A stretch of 64,000 nt of DNA from Pseudomonadota bacterium (lineage in GTDB: Bacteria; Pseudomonadota; Alphaproteobacteria; Rhizobiales; Devosiaceae), in NCBI GenBank assembly GCA_023393475.1, contig JAEWLC010000090.1, forward strand, positions 1-64,000, written 5' to 3'. A program made the position numbers and the translations under genes. Position 1 is the stretch's first letter, and every line of letters begins with the position of its first letter. The notes beneath the pieces were generated by a model. It was not told where the DNA came from, searched no databases, and saw only the letters and a list, made by a program, of their open reading frames with translations. This document shows positions 35,890 through 45,284 of this stretch, in pieces.

Positions 35890-37247
35890 TGGCCGGGATG
35901 CTCGCAATGGACGATGCCGAAGCCGCCCGCCTGCGCGGTACGCATGCGGCGGTGCTGCACAAGCCGTGGTGGAAGCGCTGGGCGCTGGTGATCGGGCTCG
36001 TCGCAACCGTCATCTACCTCGCCTTCTGCTATGCGTTCTTCAACGTCGGCCCCGCCTTCGAGAACGGCAAATGGGACCGCGCTGCGCTCTATCTCCAGGA
36101 CTGGTACTCGTGGCGCGCCCAGCCGCGCCTCCGCTTCGAGGACGGCACGGTCAACGCCACTTGGTCGAGCCGTGGCCAGTATCCGGCCGATGCCACCATC
36201 GACTGGCTCACGCCGCATGACGATGGCTCGATGACCGTCGTCTTCGGCAGCAACAGCGATCGCCTCGAAGTCACCACGACCGGCGTCACCGCCTTCGTCG
36301 CCGGCGCTCCGCACCAGATCGCCATCGGTGCGGACGCCGTCACGGCTCCGGCTGACGCACCCGCGGCCATCCAGCAGGACGGCAGCAAGGTCATCGTCGA
36401 TTACGGCTTTGCCGGGCAGGCGGAGATCCGCACCAACCAGGTCTATGTGCAGCGCCGCTTCCTCGGCTGGGCCAATTTCTGGTTCGACACGCGTTCGGCC
36501 TATTGGGGGCTCAACCCCGTCGAGGTCGTGCAGCTGATGTTCAGCCCCGAGCGGGTCAATCCGCAGATGTCGAACTTCGACCTCGCGGTGCGCGACTTCC
36601 TCAACAACGGCGTCTGGCAGCATGGCGACATTCTGTCAAAGCTCATGCAGACCCTGGTCATGGCCTTTGTCGGCACGCTGCTCGCGACCCTGTTCGCCTT
36701 CCCGCTCGCCTTCATAGCGGCACGCACCATGACGCCGAACCGGGCCGTCAACTGGCTGATGAAGCGGGTGTTCGACTTCCTGCGCTCGATCGACATGCTG
36801 ATCTGGGCGCTGTTCTTCACGCGCGGCTTCGGGCCGGGACCGATCCCGGGCATCGCGGCGATCTTCTTCACCGATGCCGGGGCGCTGGGGAAGGTCTATG
36901 CCGAGGCGCTGGAGAATGTCGACGACCGGCAGCGCGAGGGCGTGAAGTCAGTGGGGGCCGCGCCCATGGTGGTCAACCGCTACGGCGTCATCCCGCAGGT
37001 GCTGCCGGTGTTCATCTCGCAGTCGCTCTACTTCTGGGAGAGCAATACGCGCTCGGCCACGATCATCGGCGCGGTCGGGGCGGGCGGCATCGGCCTGAAA
37101 CTGCTCGAGGCGATGGGCACCAATTCGGACTGGGACAAGGTGGCCTACATGGTGCTGCTGATCCTCGCCGTGGTGTTCATCTTCGACAACATCTCGAACG
37201 CAATACGGTCACGGCTGATCGGGCAGGGCGGGCACCAGGCGGCCTGA
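35889..37247 (+). CDS. phnE: Phosphonate ABC transporter permease PhnE2 with large periplasmic insert
   Basis: 452 residues, much longer than a typical PhnE of 260-300. Membrane helix at about 31-52, then roughly 200 residues outside the membrane (53-250) that look beta-rich (RLRFEDGTVNATWSSRG; SMTVVFGSNSDRLEVTT), then the permease core with coupling loop ALENVDDRQREGVKSVGA and AVGAGGIGLKLLEAM. It overlaps phnE1 as TGATG; GTG 35886 is an alternative. The insert may contact PhnD or the substrate. Confidence 0.92.
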   Translation: MAGMLAMDDAEAARLRGTHAAVLHKPWWKRWALVIGLVATVIYLAFCYAFFNVGPAFENGKWDRAALYLQDWYSWRAQPRLRFEDGTVNATWSSRGQYPADATIDWLTPHDDGSMTVVFGSNSDRLEVTTTGVTAFVAGAPHQIAIGADAVTAPADAPAAIQQDGSKVIVDYGFAGQAEIRTNQVYVQRRFLGWANFWFDTRSAYWGLNPVEVVQLMFSPERVNPQMSNFDLAVRDFLNNGVWQHGDILSKLMQTLVMAFVGTLLATLFAFPLAFIAARTMTPNRAVNWLMKRVFDFLRSIDMLIWALFFTRGFGPGPIPGIAAIFFTDAGALGKVYAEALENVDDRQREGVKSVGAAPMVVNRYGVIPQVLPVFISQSLYFWESNTRSATIIGAVGAGGIGLKLLEAMGTNSDWDKVAYMVLLILAVVFIFDNISNAIRSRLIGQGGHQAA

Positions 37248-37302
37248 GGCTGCCCCCCCCGACACCGAGTTTGTGGAACCCAAAGCGCTGGCCGGACAGC
37301 AA

Positions 37303-37332
37303 AAGGCCGCCGTGGTTTCCCACGGCGGCCTT
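37303..37332. terminator. Bidirectional terminator
   Basis: A perfect 13-bp stem, AAGGCCGCCGTGG (37303-37315) with 37320-37332, and a TTTC loop lies between convergent phnE2 and the ATPase gene. A-rich on the left and T-rich on the right, so it can serve both strands. Confidence 0.8.
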
Positions 37333-37354
37333 GTCATTCAGTTCGGTCGCGCGG

Positions 37355-38395
<1,041 letters not shown>

Positions 38396-38494
38396 GAAGT
38401 TCCTCGCCCTTGGCGCGGGAGTTTCTCCCGCTGTCGGGCGAAACCATCGGGGAGGGATGGAAGGCGGTCAAGGCGAGAACGACCGAATGCGACT

Positions 38495-38524
38495 AAAGTA
38501 GCAAGAAAGTATAATACGAAAGTA
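38495..38524. promoter_or_regulatory. AAAGTA direct repeats and TATAAT before kynU
   Basis: AAAGTA occurs three times (38495, 38506, 38519), two copies continuing as AAAGTAGCA, in an AT pocket of otherwise GC-rich sequence. TATAAT lies at 38510-38515 in the middle, with no good -35 before it. It may be the promoter and activator/repressor site of kynU. Confidence 0.4.
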
Positions 38525-38602
38525 GCATGCTGCTGTATGCTGGCTGCGCGGCGCTTCCGCTGATGGCTTGCGCCGGGGCACGCTGCGGCTACACATGCCG
38601 AC

Positions 38603-39823
38603 ATGACCGATATCACCGAGCTCGACCGCACCGATCCCTTCGCCCGTACCCGGGCGCTCTTCGCGCTGTCGGAAGGCGTCATCTACCTGGATGGCAATTC
38701 GCTCGGCGCTTTACCCGTGGCGGTGAAGGCGCGGATGGCGGATGTCGTGGCGACGCAGTGGGGCGAGGGGCTCATCCGCAGTTGGAACACGCATGACTGG
38801 ATCGACCTGCCGGGACACGTGGGGGACCGGATCGCGAAGCTGATCGGCGCGCCGGCTGGAACGGTGACGGTGGCGGATTCGACCTCGATCAACCTGTTCA
38901 AGGTGCTGGCCACGGCGCTGCGGCTCCGGCCGGATCGCAAGGTGATACTGACCGAGAAGCACAACTTCCCCACCGATGCCTATATCGCAGCCGGCATCGC
39001 CGAACTGCTCGGGCAGGGCCATGTCCTGCGCGAAGTCGATGCGCACGACATTGCCGCCGCGCTTGGTCCCGATGTCGCGGTGCTGATGCTGACGGAGACG
39101 AACTACCGCACCGGCGCGAAGCTCGACATGACGGCGCTGACGCGGGCTGCCGAGGCGGCGGGCGCGCTGACCATCTGGGACCTCTGCCATTCGGCTGGGG
39201 CGTTCCCGGTCGATCTCACCGGTGCCGATGCCGATTTCGCAGTCGGTTGCGGCTACAAGTACCTCAATGGCGGGCCCGGCGCTCCGGCCTTCGTCTACGC
39301 GGCGCCGCGGCATCTCGAGGGGTTGCGCCAGCCGCTCACCGGGTGGCTCGGCCATGCGGCCCCATTCACCTTTGCCGGGCAGTACCGGCCGGCCGAGGGC
39401 ATTGCCGCGATGCGCGTCGGCACGCCACCGATCCTCTCGATGTCGGCTCTCGATGCGGCCCTCGATGTGTTCGAAGGCGTGGACCTGGTGGCGCTCCGGG
39501 CCAAGGCCGACCGGCTGTTCGAGATCTTCACGAACAAGCTCGCCGCAGTCGCGCCCGAGCTCGAACTGCTGACGCCGACCGATCCGGCGCGTCGCGGCAC
39601 GCAGGCCTCACTGCGGCATCCCGAAGCCTATGCGGTGATGCAGGCGCTCATTGCGCGTGGTGTCATCGGCGATTTCCGGGAGCCCGATATTTTGCGCTTC
39701 GGGCTGACGCCGCTCTATCTCTGCCATGCCGAGGTCGAGCGCGCGGCGACCATCGTGGGCGAAACCATGCGGGATGGGGCCTGGGACCGGCCGGAGTTCA
39801 AGGCGCGGGCGAAGGTCGTCTAG
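38603..39823 (+). CDS. kynU: Kynureninase
   Basis: 406 residues, PLP-dependent fold-type I enzyme that cleaves kynurenine to anthranilate and alanine (or 3-hydroxykynurenine to 3-hydroxyanthranilate). The cofactor lysine is in GCGYKYLNGGPG near residue 217; DLCHSAGAFPVDL and YLDGNSLG at the N-terminus are diagnostic. No ribosome site precedes the ATG, so the start is by family length. kynA and kynB are not nearby. The 3' end overlaps the convergent small gene by three bases. Confidence 0.95.
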   Translation: MTDITELDRTDPFARTRALFALSEGVIYLDGNSLGALPVAVKARMADVVATQWGEGLIRSWNTHDWIDLPGHVGDRIAKLIGAPAGTVTVADSTSINLFKVLATALRLRPDRKVILTEKHNFPTDAYIAAGIAELLGQGHVLREVDAHDIAAALGPDVAVLMLTETNYRTGAKLDMTALTRAAEAAGALTIWDLCHSAGAFPVDLTGADADFAVGCGYKYLNGGPGAPAFVYAAPRHLEGLRQPLTGWLGHAAPFTFAGQYRPAEGIAAMRVGTPPILSMSALDAALDVFEGVDLVALRAKADRLFEIFTNKLAAVAPELELLTPTDPARRGTQASLRHPEAYAVMQALIARGVIGDFREPDILRFGLTPLYLCHAEVERAATIVGETMRDGAWDRPEFKARAKVV

Positions 39824-40173
39824 AACAGCTCGGCTTCGCCGTGGACCCCCCGGGCCGCGCTGCCGGACATGGCCGGCACGCTCAGTTCCTCGAGCACGAG
39901 GCTCGACCAGATCTCGTCGTAGACGGAGTCGGGTGTGGTGGGCGGGAGGAGGGCGAACTGGCGGACGGCCAGCGCCATGTTCTGGCAGCGCTGCTCGATC
40001 CGATCCTGCCCCTGGAGCGCGGCGATGATCATCTGGACCGCGTCGCGGCGGGCTTCCTCGGGGTCGAGCGTCCTGTCTGCGAGAATCTCGAGGGCCTGGG
40101 TTACGCCGTCAACCATGCCAGCGGTCTGGCGCGCGGTTTCGTCGAGCTCGCGAGCGAGCCTTTGTAGAGACAT
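39820..40173 (-). CDS. CheT-like small protein, putative CheY-P phosphatase
   Basis: 117 residues, mostly alpha-helical by composition, no signal peptide. Residues 55-65 read QDRIEQRCQNM and contain DxxxQ (D57, Q61), the catalytic pattern of CheZ-type CheY phosphatases and of Sinorhizobium CheT, whose gene neighbours cheD. Here it diverges from cheD with a 164-bp gap. I did not recognise the full sequence; the call rests on motif, size and neighbour. Its alternative is an unrelated chemotaxis- or flagella-linked helical protein. Confidence 0.6.
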   Translation of the reverse strand: MSLQRLARELDETARQTAGMVDGVTQALEILADRTLDPEEARRDAVQMIIAALQGQDRIEQRCQNMALAVRQFALLPPTTPDSVYDEIWSSLVLEELSVPAMSGSAARGVHGEAELF

Positions 40174-40337
40174 CTAGAGCCTAACCCCCGACAATACGGG
40201 CCTACCGTAGCGGGCATTCCTAAATTGCTCCTTGCACGAAACTGGTTGTTGGCGCGCCCCCGAGTTCTTGGTTAGCGCTTCACTAAGGAATTGGCCGTAA
40301 CGATGACAACGCCACTCATTTCGGGTTACGTCCTATT

Positions 40338-40934
40338 ATGGTCATGTCGAGTTCACTGCCCCCCGAGTTCGATCGCGGTGTGGTGACGACGGTACATCAA
40401 GGCGATTGCCTGGTGTCCAATGAAACCGATCTCACATTTTCGACCGTGCTCGGCAGCTGCGTCTCGGCCTGCGTCCGCGACCGGGTCGCCCATATTGGCG
40501 GGATGAATCACTTCCTCCTCGCGGAGCAGTCCGCGTCGGCGCAGGACCGGTACGGCGCCTCGGCGCGCTATGGGGCCTTCGCCATGGAGCAGCTGATCAA
40601 CAAGGTGCTGAGCCGCGGCACCGGCAAGAAGGCAAACCTCGAGATCAAGGTGTTCGGCGGCGGCAAGATCAACGGGGCGCTGGACGATATCGGATTGAAG
40701 AACATCACCTTCGTGCGCGAGTTCCTCGCCGCCGAAGGCTACGACATGGTCAAGGAGGACCTCGGCGGCACCTACGCCCGCCGCGTGATGTTCAAGCCCC
40801 ATTCGGGCCGGGCCTTCGTCAAGCGCCTCGACAATGCCGCCAACGCGTCGATCGCCAAGGAAGAACTGGCCGTGGCGGCCAGCCGCCGCAGCGTCATCGC
40901 GAAGCCGGTGGTCGACGACATCGAACTGTTCTAG
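40338..40934 (+). CDS. cheD: Chemoreceptor glutamine deamidase CheD
   Basis: 198 residues. CheD deamidates glutamines in chemoreceptors and tunes adaptation. The active-site cysteine is C41 in STVLGSCVSAC and the histidine H58 in GGMNHFLL, with the 17-residue spacing of the family; CKI-like C-terminal features (FGGGKI) follow. ATG 40338 or ATG 40344; no clear ribosome site for either. It is divergent from the CheT-like gene and 12 kb from cheB and cheR, so the che genes are split. Confidence 0.93.
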   Translation: MVMSSSLPPEFDRGVVTTVHQGDCLVSNETDLTFSTVLGSCVSACVRDRVAHIGGMNHFLLAEQSASAQDRYGASARYGAFAMEQLINKVLSRGTGKKANLEIKVFGGGKINGALDDIGLKNITFVREFLAAEGYDMVKEDLGGTYARRVMFKPHSGRAFVKRLDNAANASIAKEELAVAASRRSVIAKPVVDDIELF

Positions 40935-40941
40935 GGCAAGC

Positions 40942-41592
40942 TCAGGTGAGGCGCACCGCCTCGATGCGCTTGTCGGCAATGGCGACCGTGACCTCGAAAT
41001 GGTCGGCCTGGGTGACGTCAAGCACCTTGCTCGGGCGATAGGCGCAGGCATTGGTGCCGCCGCGATGGCGGACGCTGTCGTAGACGAGGCCGGTCTCGCC
41101 ATCGGCGCGCAGCTTTTCACCATAGGCCTGGCCGGCGGCGTAATCGTCGGGCGCATGCAGCGACGGTTCGGCGCCGCGAATATCGACATAGTCGCCGGCG
41201 AGCCGCGCGGAATAGGCGCGGAAGGTGCGCGACGACGTCTCGAGCCCCCGCGCCAGGGTTTCGCGGCGCAGATGGTGGCCGACCTCGGCGATGGCGGTCG
41301 GGAGGGCCGCCGCCGCATACCATGCTCCCAGTTCAGGGCCATTGAAGCGGCCACCACCCGGCGCGGCGTGGAGGAAGGCCGCCATCACGATCGAGGCGTT
41401 GGGGCGTCCGAAGGCCCATTCCTCCTGCGGCAGTCGCGCGACCCGCTCCCTGACCAGCCGATCGTTGGTCCAGCCGGCAAGCTCCATCACCGCCTCGAGG
41501 TCGGCGGCGGTCGAGACGGTATCGAACAGCCCGATGGGCGGGAAGCGCGACGGAATCAGCCGGTAGGTCGGCTGCGGGGCGGGGGCGTGCAT
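40942..41592 (-). CDS. RES-domain toxin
   Basis: 216 residues. The Arg-Glu-Ser triad of the RES fold can be placed in YRLIPSRF, AIAEVGHHL and LVYDSVRHRGG. RES toxins of RES-Xre modules degrade NAD+ and stop growth. It begins inside the antitoxin stop codon (TGATG) and is the second gene, the usual order. It ends seven bases from convergent cheD. Confidence 0.88.
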   Translation of the reverse strand: MHAPAPQPTYRLIPSRFPPIGLFDTVSTAADLEAVMELAGWTNDRLVRERVARLPQEEWAFGRPNASIVMAAFLHAAPGGGRFNGPELGAWYAAAALPTAIAEVGHHLRRETLARGLETSSRTFRAYSARLAGDYVDIRGAEPSLHAPDDYAAGQAYGEKLRADGETGLVYDSVRHRGGTNACAYRPSKVLDVTQADHFEVTVAIADKRIEAVRLT

Positions 41593-42131
41593 CAGCGGAT
41601 GACGATGTCGCTGTCTTCGTAGGGGGTGAAGGCCGCATCGAGGGCACTGGGCGGCATGTAGAGGCCGCCGCGCGCCGCATCGAGGAAACGCCGTACCGCC
41701 ATCAACCCGTCCTGCGTGCCCGAGGTGACGAGCGCCAGCGGCGGCTGGCCGCCGAAAACGGGCGCCATGTGCGGCCCCTTGAGCCAGCGCACGCCCTCGG
41801 CTTCATCGGCGAACAGGACGCCCAAGGCCTGATGGATGCCGAACACCGCCGAGATGCGGAGCAGGGCATCGACGTCGAGCGTGAAGGGCAGGCCTTCGCG
41901 GGCGAGCTTGGCCCATTGGTGATAGGTCGAGCGCGAGGGGTAGCCGAGGATCAGCCTGCGCTGTTCCTCGGTGAGGCGCCAGCGATCCGCAATGGTGAGG
42001 AAGGTGCGCAGCGCCGGCCCGCTCAGCCGCCGCCGGTTGGGTGCGGCGAAGCGGCCGAGATCGATGACCTCACCGGTGGCGCCTGTCGCCTCGAAGCCTG
42101 CCTGCGGACGCTCACGGTACCCGTACTGCAT
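41592..42131 (-). CDS. Xre/MbcA/ParS-type antitoxin of a RES-Xre module
   Basis: 179 residues. Central Xre-like helix-turn-helix (LTEEQRRLILGYPSRSTYHQW near residue 55) and a C-terminal DUF2384 toxin-binding part (HQALGVLFADEAEGVRWLKGP). The C-terminal 30 residues probably plug the toxin active site, as known for the family. AAGGAG lies upstream of the ATG at 42131. The AT-rich region before it contains 11-bp-spaced repeats, likely its own operator. Confidence 0.87.
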   Translation of the reverse strand: MQYGYRERPQAGFEATGATGEVIDLGRFAAPNRRRLSGPALRTFLTIADRWRLTEEQRRLILGYPSRSTYHQWAKLAREGLPFTLDVDALLRISAVFGIHQALGVLFADEAEGVRWLKGPHMAPVFGGQPPLALVTSGTQDGLMAVRRFLDAARGGLYMPPSALDAAFTPYEDSDIVIR

Positions 42132-42148
42132 CTTGCCTACTCCTTATC

Positions 42149-42174
42149 CAGAAACAGACATAGTCCAGATATAG
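42149..42174. promoter_or_regulatory. Putative antitoxin operator repeats
   Basis: CAGACATAG (42155) and CAGATATAG (42166) are direct repeats one helical turn apart, with a weaker CAGAAACAG at 42149, in an AT-rich pocket just upstream of the antitoxin ribosome site. This fits autoregulation by the Xre protein. Confidence 0.5.
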
Positions 42175-42218
42175 ACAAAACACAAGTGCTGCTGCAAATG
42201 GATAGCCGACAGCAACAA

Positions 42219-42246
42219 CCCCTCACCCCGCGCAGCGGGGGAGGGG
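42219..42246. repeat. C-rich/G-rich palindrome
   Basis: CCCCTCACCCCGCGCAGCGG followed by GGGAGGGG, a short inverted repeat of the 9610/29706 family, between the antitoxin promoter and the 3' end of livM. It may terminate the liv operon. Confidence 0.65.
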
Positions 42247-42286
42247 CCATTGGGTGAATGACAGAAATGTCGGGTGGCGCGGGGCC

Positions 42287-43576
42287 TCAGGCCTCGCGCT
42301 TCACCACTTCGGGGATCAGGCCACGCGGCGCGTAGCGCAGCGCGATGGTGATCACGACGCCGAGCACGAACACGCGCATCTGGCTGGCGCGCGACTGGAT
42401 CTCGGGGATGGCGCCCCAGCCCATGTCGGTCGAGAAGCTGGAGATGTTGTTGAACAGCCACTGCGCGATCGGGTCGGAGACCATCCAGGTGATGTAGATC
42501 AGCAGCGCGCCGAACACCGCACCCCAGTTGTTGCCGGCACCGCCGACAATCACCATCACCCAGATCAGGAAGGTGTGGTTGATCGGCTGGTACGCGCCCG
42601 GATCGTAGATCTGCTGGAAGCTCACCAGCATGGCGCCGCCGATGCCCATCAGCACCGAGCCGAGCACGAAGATCTCGAGCTGGCGGCGGGTGACGTTCTT
42701 GCCCATCGAGGCGGCCGCGATGTGGTTGTCGCGGATGGCGCGCATCATGCGGCCCCATGGCCCGCCATAGGCGCGCTGCACGAGGAAGAAGGCGCCGGCG
42801 AGAACGACGATCACGAGGGCGAGGAAACCGAGGCGGGCGAAGATGAACGAGTCCGCGATCGATACCCCCTGCGCCTGCAGGGCCTGCGGGTTGGGCGTCG
42901 GCCACGGGATCGGCGAAACGGTCAGTGTGCCGCGGGTCAGCCAGTCCATGTTCTTCAGCAGCGCCCGGATGATCTCGGAGATACCGATGGTGGCGATGGC
43001 GAGATAATCGGTGCGCAGCCCGAGGCAAATCTTGCCGACGACATAGGCGACGCCGGCTGCGAGCACGCCGCCGAAGATCCAGCCTAGAACCGGATGGAGG
43101 CCGAGGCCGCCGACCCAGCCGCCGCCGGCGCTCTCGATATAGGCCGCGGCCGGATCGATCTGGCTGCGATAGACGATGTAGGCGACGATCCAGGCGAGGA
43201 CGGTCACGACCGACTTCCAGCGCCCCTTGATGCCGATACGGTCGGAGTGGCGCGCGCCCCAGACGAGGAGGAAGCCGGCGAGGAAGGCCATCAGCGCCTT
43301 GCCCAGCATCAGCGGCCCGTCCGAGCCCCAGAACTGGTCGTTCATCGGATAGGAGATGAAGGTCACGGCCGCGCCGCCCAGCATCAGCATGCCCATGATG
43401 CCGAAGTTGAACAGGCCGCCATAGCCCCACTGGATGTTCAGCCCGAGCGCGATCAGCGCATAGGCGAAGCTCTGCACCAGCAGCAGCGAGATATTGGCCG
43501 CGCCCAGCACCCAGCCGATGACGGCGAAAAGGACGAAGAGCCCGAGGAACAGGACGAGGGAGCGCCGCGCGATCAT
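42287..43576 (-). CDS. livM: Branched-chain amino acid ABC transporter permease
   Basis: 429 residues, nine to ten helices, BPD_transp_2. LivM features: LGLNIQWGYGGLFNFGIMGM near residue 45 and LRTDYLAIATIGISEIIRALL in the middle. It contains an extra loop-helix section around residues 85-165 compared with short LivM proteins. It overlaps the livH stop by four bases. It is the last gene of livG-F-H-M. Confidence 0.94.
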   Translation of the reverse strand: MIARRSLVLFLGLFVLFAVIGWVLGAANISLLLVQSFAYALIALGLNIQWGYGGLFNFGIMGMLMLGGAAVTFISYPMNDQFWGSDGPLMLGKALMAFLAGFLLVWGARHSDRIGIKGRWKSVVTVLAWIVAYIVYRSQIDPAAAYIESAGGGWVGGLGLHPVLGWIFGGVLAAGVAYVVGKICLGLRTDYLAIATIGISEIIRALLKNMDWLTRGTLTVSPIPWPTPNPQALQAQGVSIADSFIFARLGFLALVIVVLAGAFFLVQRAYGGPWGRMMRAIRDNHIAAASMGKNVTRRQLEIFVLGSVLMGIGGAMLVSFQQIYDPGAYQPINHTFLIWVMVIVGGAGNNWGAVFGALLIYITWMVSDPIAQWLFNNISSFSTDMGWGAIPEIQSRASQMRVFVLGVVITIALRYAPRGLIPEVVKREA

Positions 43577-44574
43577 GTCGATGCTCCCTTGAAGATACCG
43601 GTGGGGCGCCAGAGCAGGACGACCACGAGGATGACGAAGGCCACGGTCAGCTTGTACTCGGTGGGTACGATGGCCATCGTCCCCGGCACGTCGAAGGGGA
43701 GGATGCCGGCGAGCGGCTTCAGCAGCACCGACCAGTTGAAGATCGCCGCCGTCTCGGCGAAGCCGATGAGATAGCCGCCGGCGATGGCGCCGAACGGCTT
43801 GCCGAGGCCGCCGACAATCGCCGCCGCGAAGATCGGCAGCACGATGTTGAAGGCGAGGTCGGGCTTGAGGTTCACGTCGAGCGCCAGCATCACGCCGGCC
43901 ATGGCGGCAAGGCCGCCGGCAATGATCCAGGTGACGCGCACCACGAGCTTGGTATTGATGCCCGAGACCTGCGCCAGGTCGGCGTTATCGGCCATGGCGC
44001 GCATGGCCTTGCCGAGCCGCGAGCGGGACAGGAAGAGCTGCAGCGCGATCACGGCGAGCACTGTCGAGATCACCATCAGCAGTTGCGGCTGGGTGAAGTT
44101 GATGGTGCGGGTGACGCCCTCGAGCGGCACGGGAATGCGGATCAGCTGCTTCTGCTCGACCTCGAAGAACGACCAGGTGCCGGAGCCGAAGAACAGGCGG
44201 ATGAGGCCCTGGATGATGAGGGTCACGCCGATCGAGGCGATCAGCAGCGTCACCGGGCGGGCGCCGCGGGCGCGGAGCGGCGCATAAAAGCCCTTGTCGA
44301 GCCCGAGCGCGATGATCGCGGTGAGCACCATGGCGATGGGCAGCACGACGAAGCCGGTGGGGAGGAAGGGCACGGAGATGCCCATGGCCTGGAAGGCGAG
44401 CATCAGCAGGAACGCGATGAAGCCGCCCATGGTCATCATGTCGCCGTGGGCGAAATGGGCGAAGCGCAGGATGCCGAAGATCAGCGTCACGCCGATGGCG
44501 CCGACGGCATAGATGGAGCCGAGCACGACGCCGGCCACCACCACGTTGTTGAAGAAGAAGATAAGTTCGTTCAT
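43573..44574 (-). CDS. livH: Branched-chain amino acid ABC transporter permease
   Basis: 333 residues, eight or so helices, LivH type (LIFGILRFAHFAHGDMMTMG near residue 32; AAAIVGGLGKPFGAIAGGY). The start at 44574 lies five bases after the livF stop. Forms the translocation pore with LivM. The longer open frame upstream is antisense to the ATPase gene's coding sense and was not used. Confidence 0.94.
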   Translation of the reverse strand: MNELIFFFNNVVVAGVVLGSIYAVGAIGVTLIFGILRFAHFAHGDMMTMGGFIAFLLMLAFQAMGISVPFLPTGFVVLPIAMVLTAIIALGLDKGFYAPLRARGARPVTLLIASIGVTLIIQGLIRLFFGSGTWSFFEVEQKQLIRIPVPLEGVTRTINFTQPQLLMVISTVLAVIALQLFLSRSRLGKAMRAMADNADLAQVSGINTKLVVRVTWIIAGGLAAMAGVMLALDVNLKPDLAFNIVLPIFAAAIVGGLGKPFGAIAGGYLIGFAETAAIFNWSVLLKPLAGILPFDVPGTMAIVPTEYKLTVAFVILVVVLLWRPTGIFKGAST

Positions 44575-44579
44575 TGCCC

Positions 44580-45284
44580 TCAGCCCCCCAGGAAGCTTTT
44601 GGCGACTTCGGGGTCGGCGATGAGTTCCGGACCAGTGCCGGTGAAGCGGTTCTTGCCGGTGGCCAGCACGAAGCCGCGCGACGCAAAGGCAAGGGCCTGC
44701 CGGGCGTTCTGCTCGACCATCAGGATGGCGACGCCGGCCTTGTTGACCTTGACGATCTGCTCGAAGATTTCGAGCACGTAACGCGGGCTGAGCCCGGCCG
44801 AGGGCTCGTCGAGCAGCAGGAGCTTGGGCTGGCTCATCAGGGCGCGGCCCATGGCCACCATCTGGCGCTGGCCGCCCGAGAGCTCGCCCGCCGGCTGGCG
44901 GCGCTTTTCGCGCAGCACCGGGAACATCTCGTAGACCCACTCGATGGTGGGGCGGAAATCGTCGGTGCGGGTGAAGGCACCCATCTCGAGGTTTTCCTCG
45001 ACGGTCATCGAGGTGAAGACGTTCTTTTCCTGCGGCACGAAGCTCAGGCCCTTGGGCACCAGCTTGTCGGGCAGGGAGTTCTGGATCTCCTCGCCGCCGA
45101 AGGTGATCGAGCCCCCGGTGACCTTGAGCAGGCCGAAGATGGCCTTCAGCGTCGTCGACTTGCCGGCGCCGTTGGGGCCGACGATGACGCCGATATCGGA
45201 CTGCTCGATGGAGATGTTGACGCCATTGAGGATCGGCGCGCCGCCGTATCCGCCGACGACGTCCTTGAGTTCGATAACCGGCAT
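44580..45284 (-). CDS. livF: Branched-chain amino acid ABC transporter ATP-binding protein
   Basis: 234 residues. Walker A GPNGAGKST near residue 37, signature LSGGQRQM, Walker B LLLDEPSAG, all standard for LivF. ATG 45284 overlaps the livG stop (TGATG). Works as a heterodimer with LivG. Confidence 0.95.
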   Translation of the reverse strand: MPVIELKDVVGGYGGAPILNGVNISIEQSDIGVIVGPNGAGKSTTLKAIFGLLKVTGGSITFGGEEIQNSLPDKLVPKGLSFVPQEKNVFTSMTVEENLEMGAFTRTDDFRPTIEWVYEMFPVLREKRRQPAGELSGGQRQMVAMGRALMSQPKLLLLDEPSAGLSPRYVLEIFEQIVKVNKAGVAILMVEQNARQALAFASRGFVLATGKNRFTGTGPELIADPEVAKSFLGG

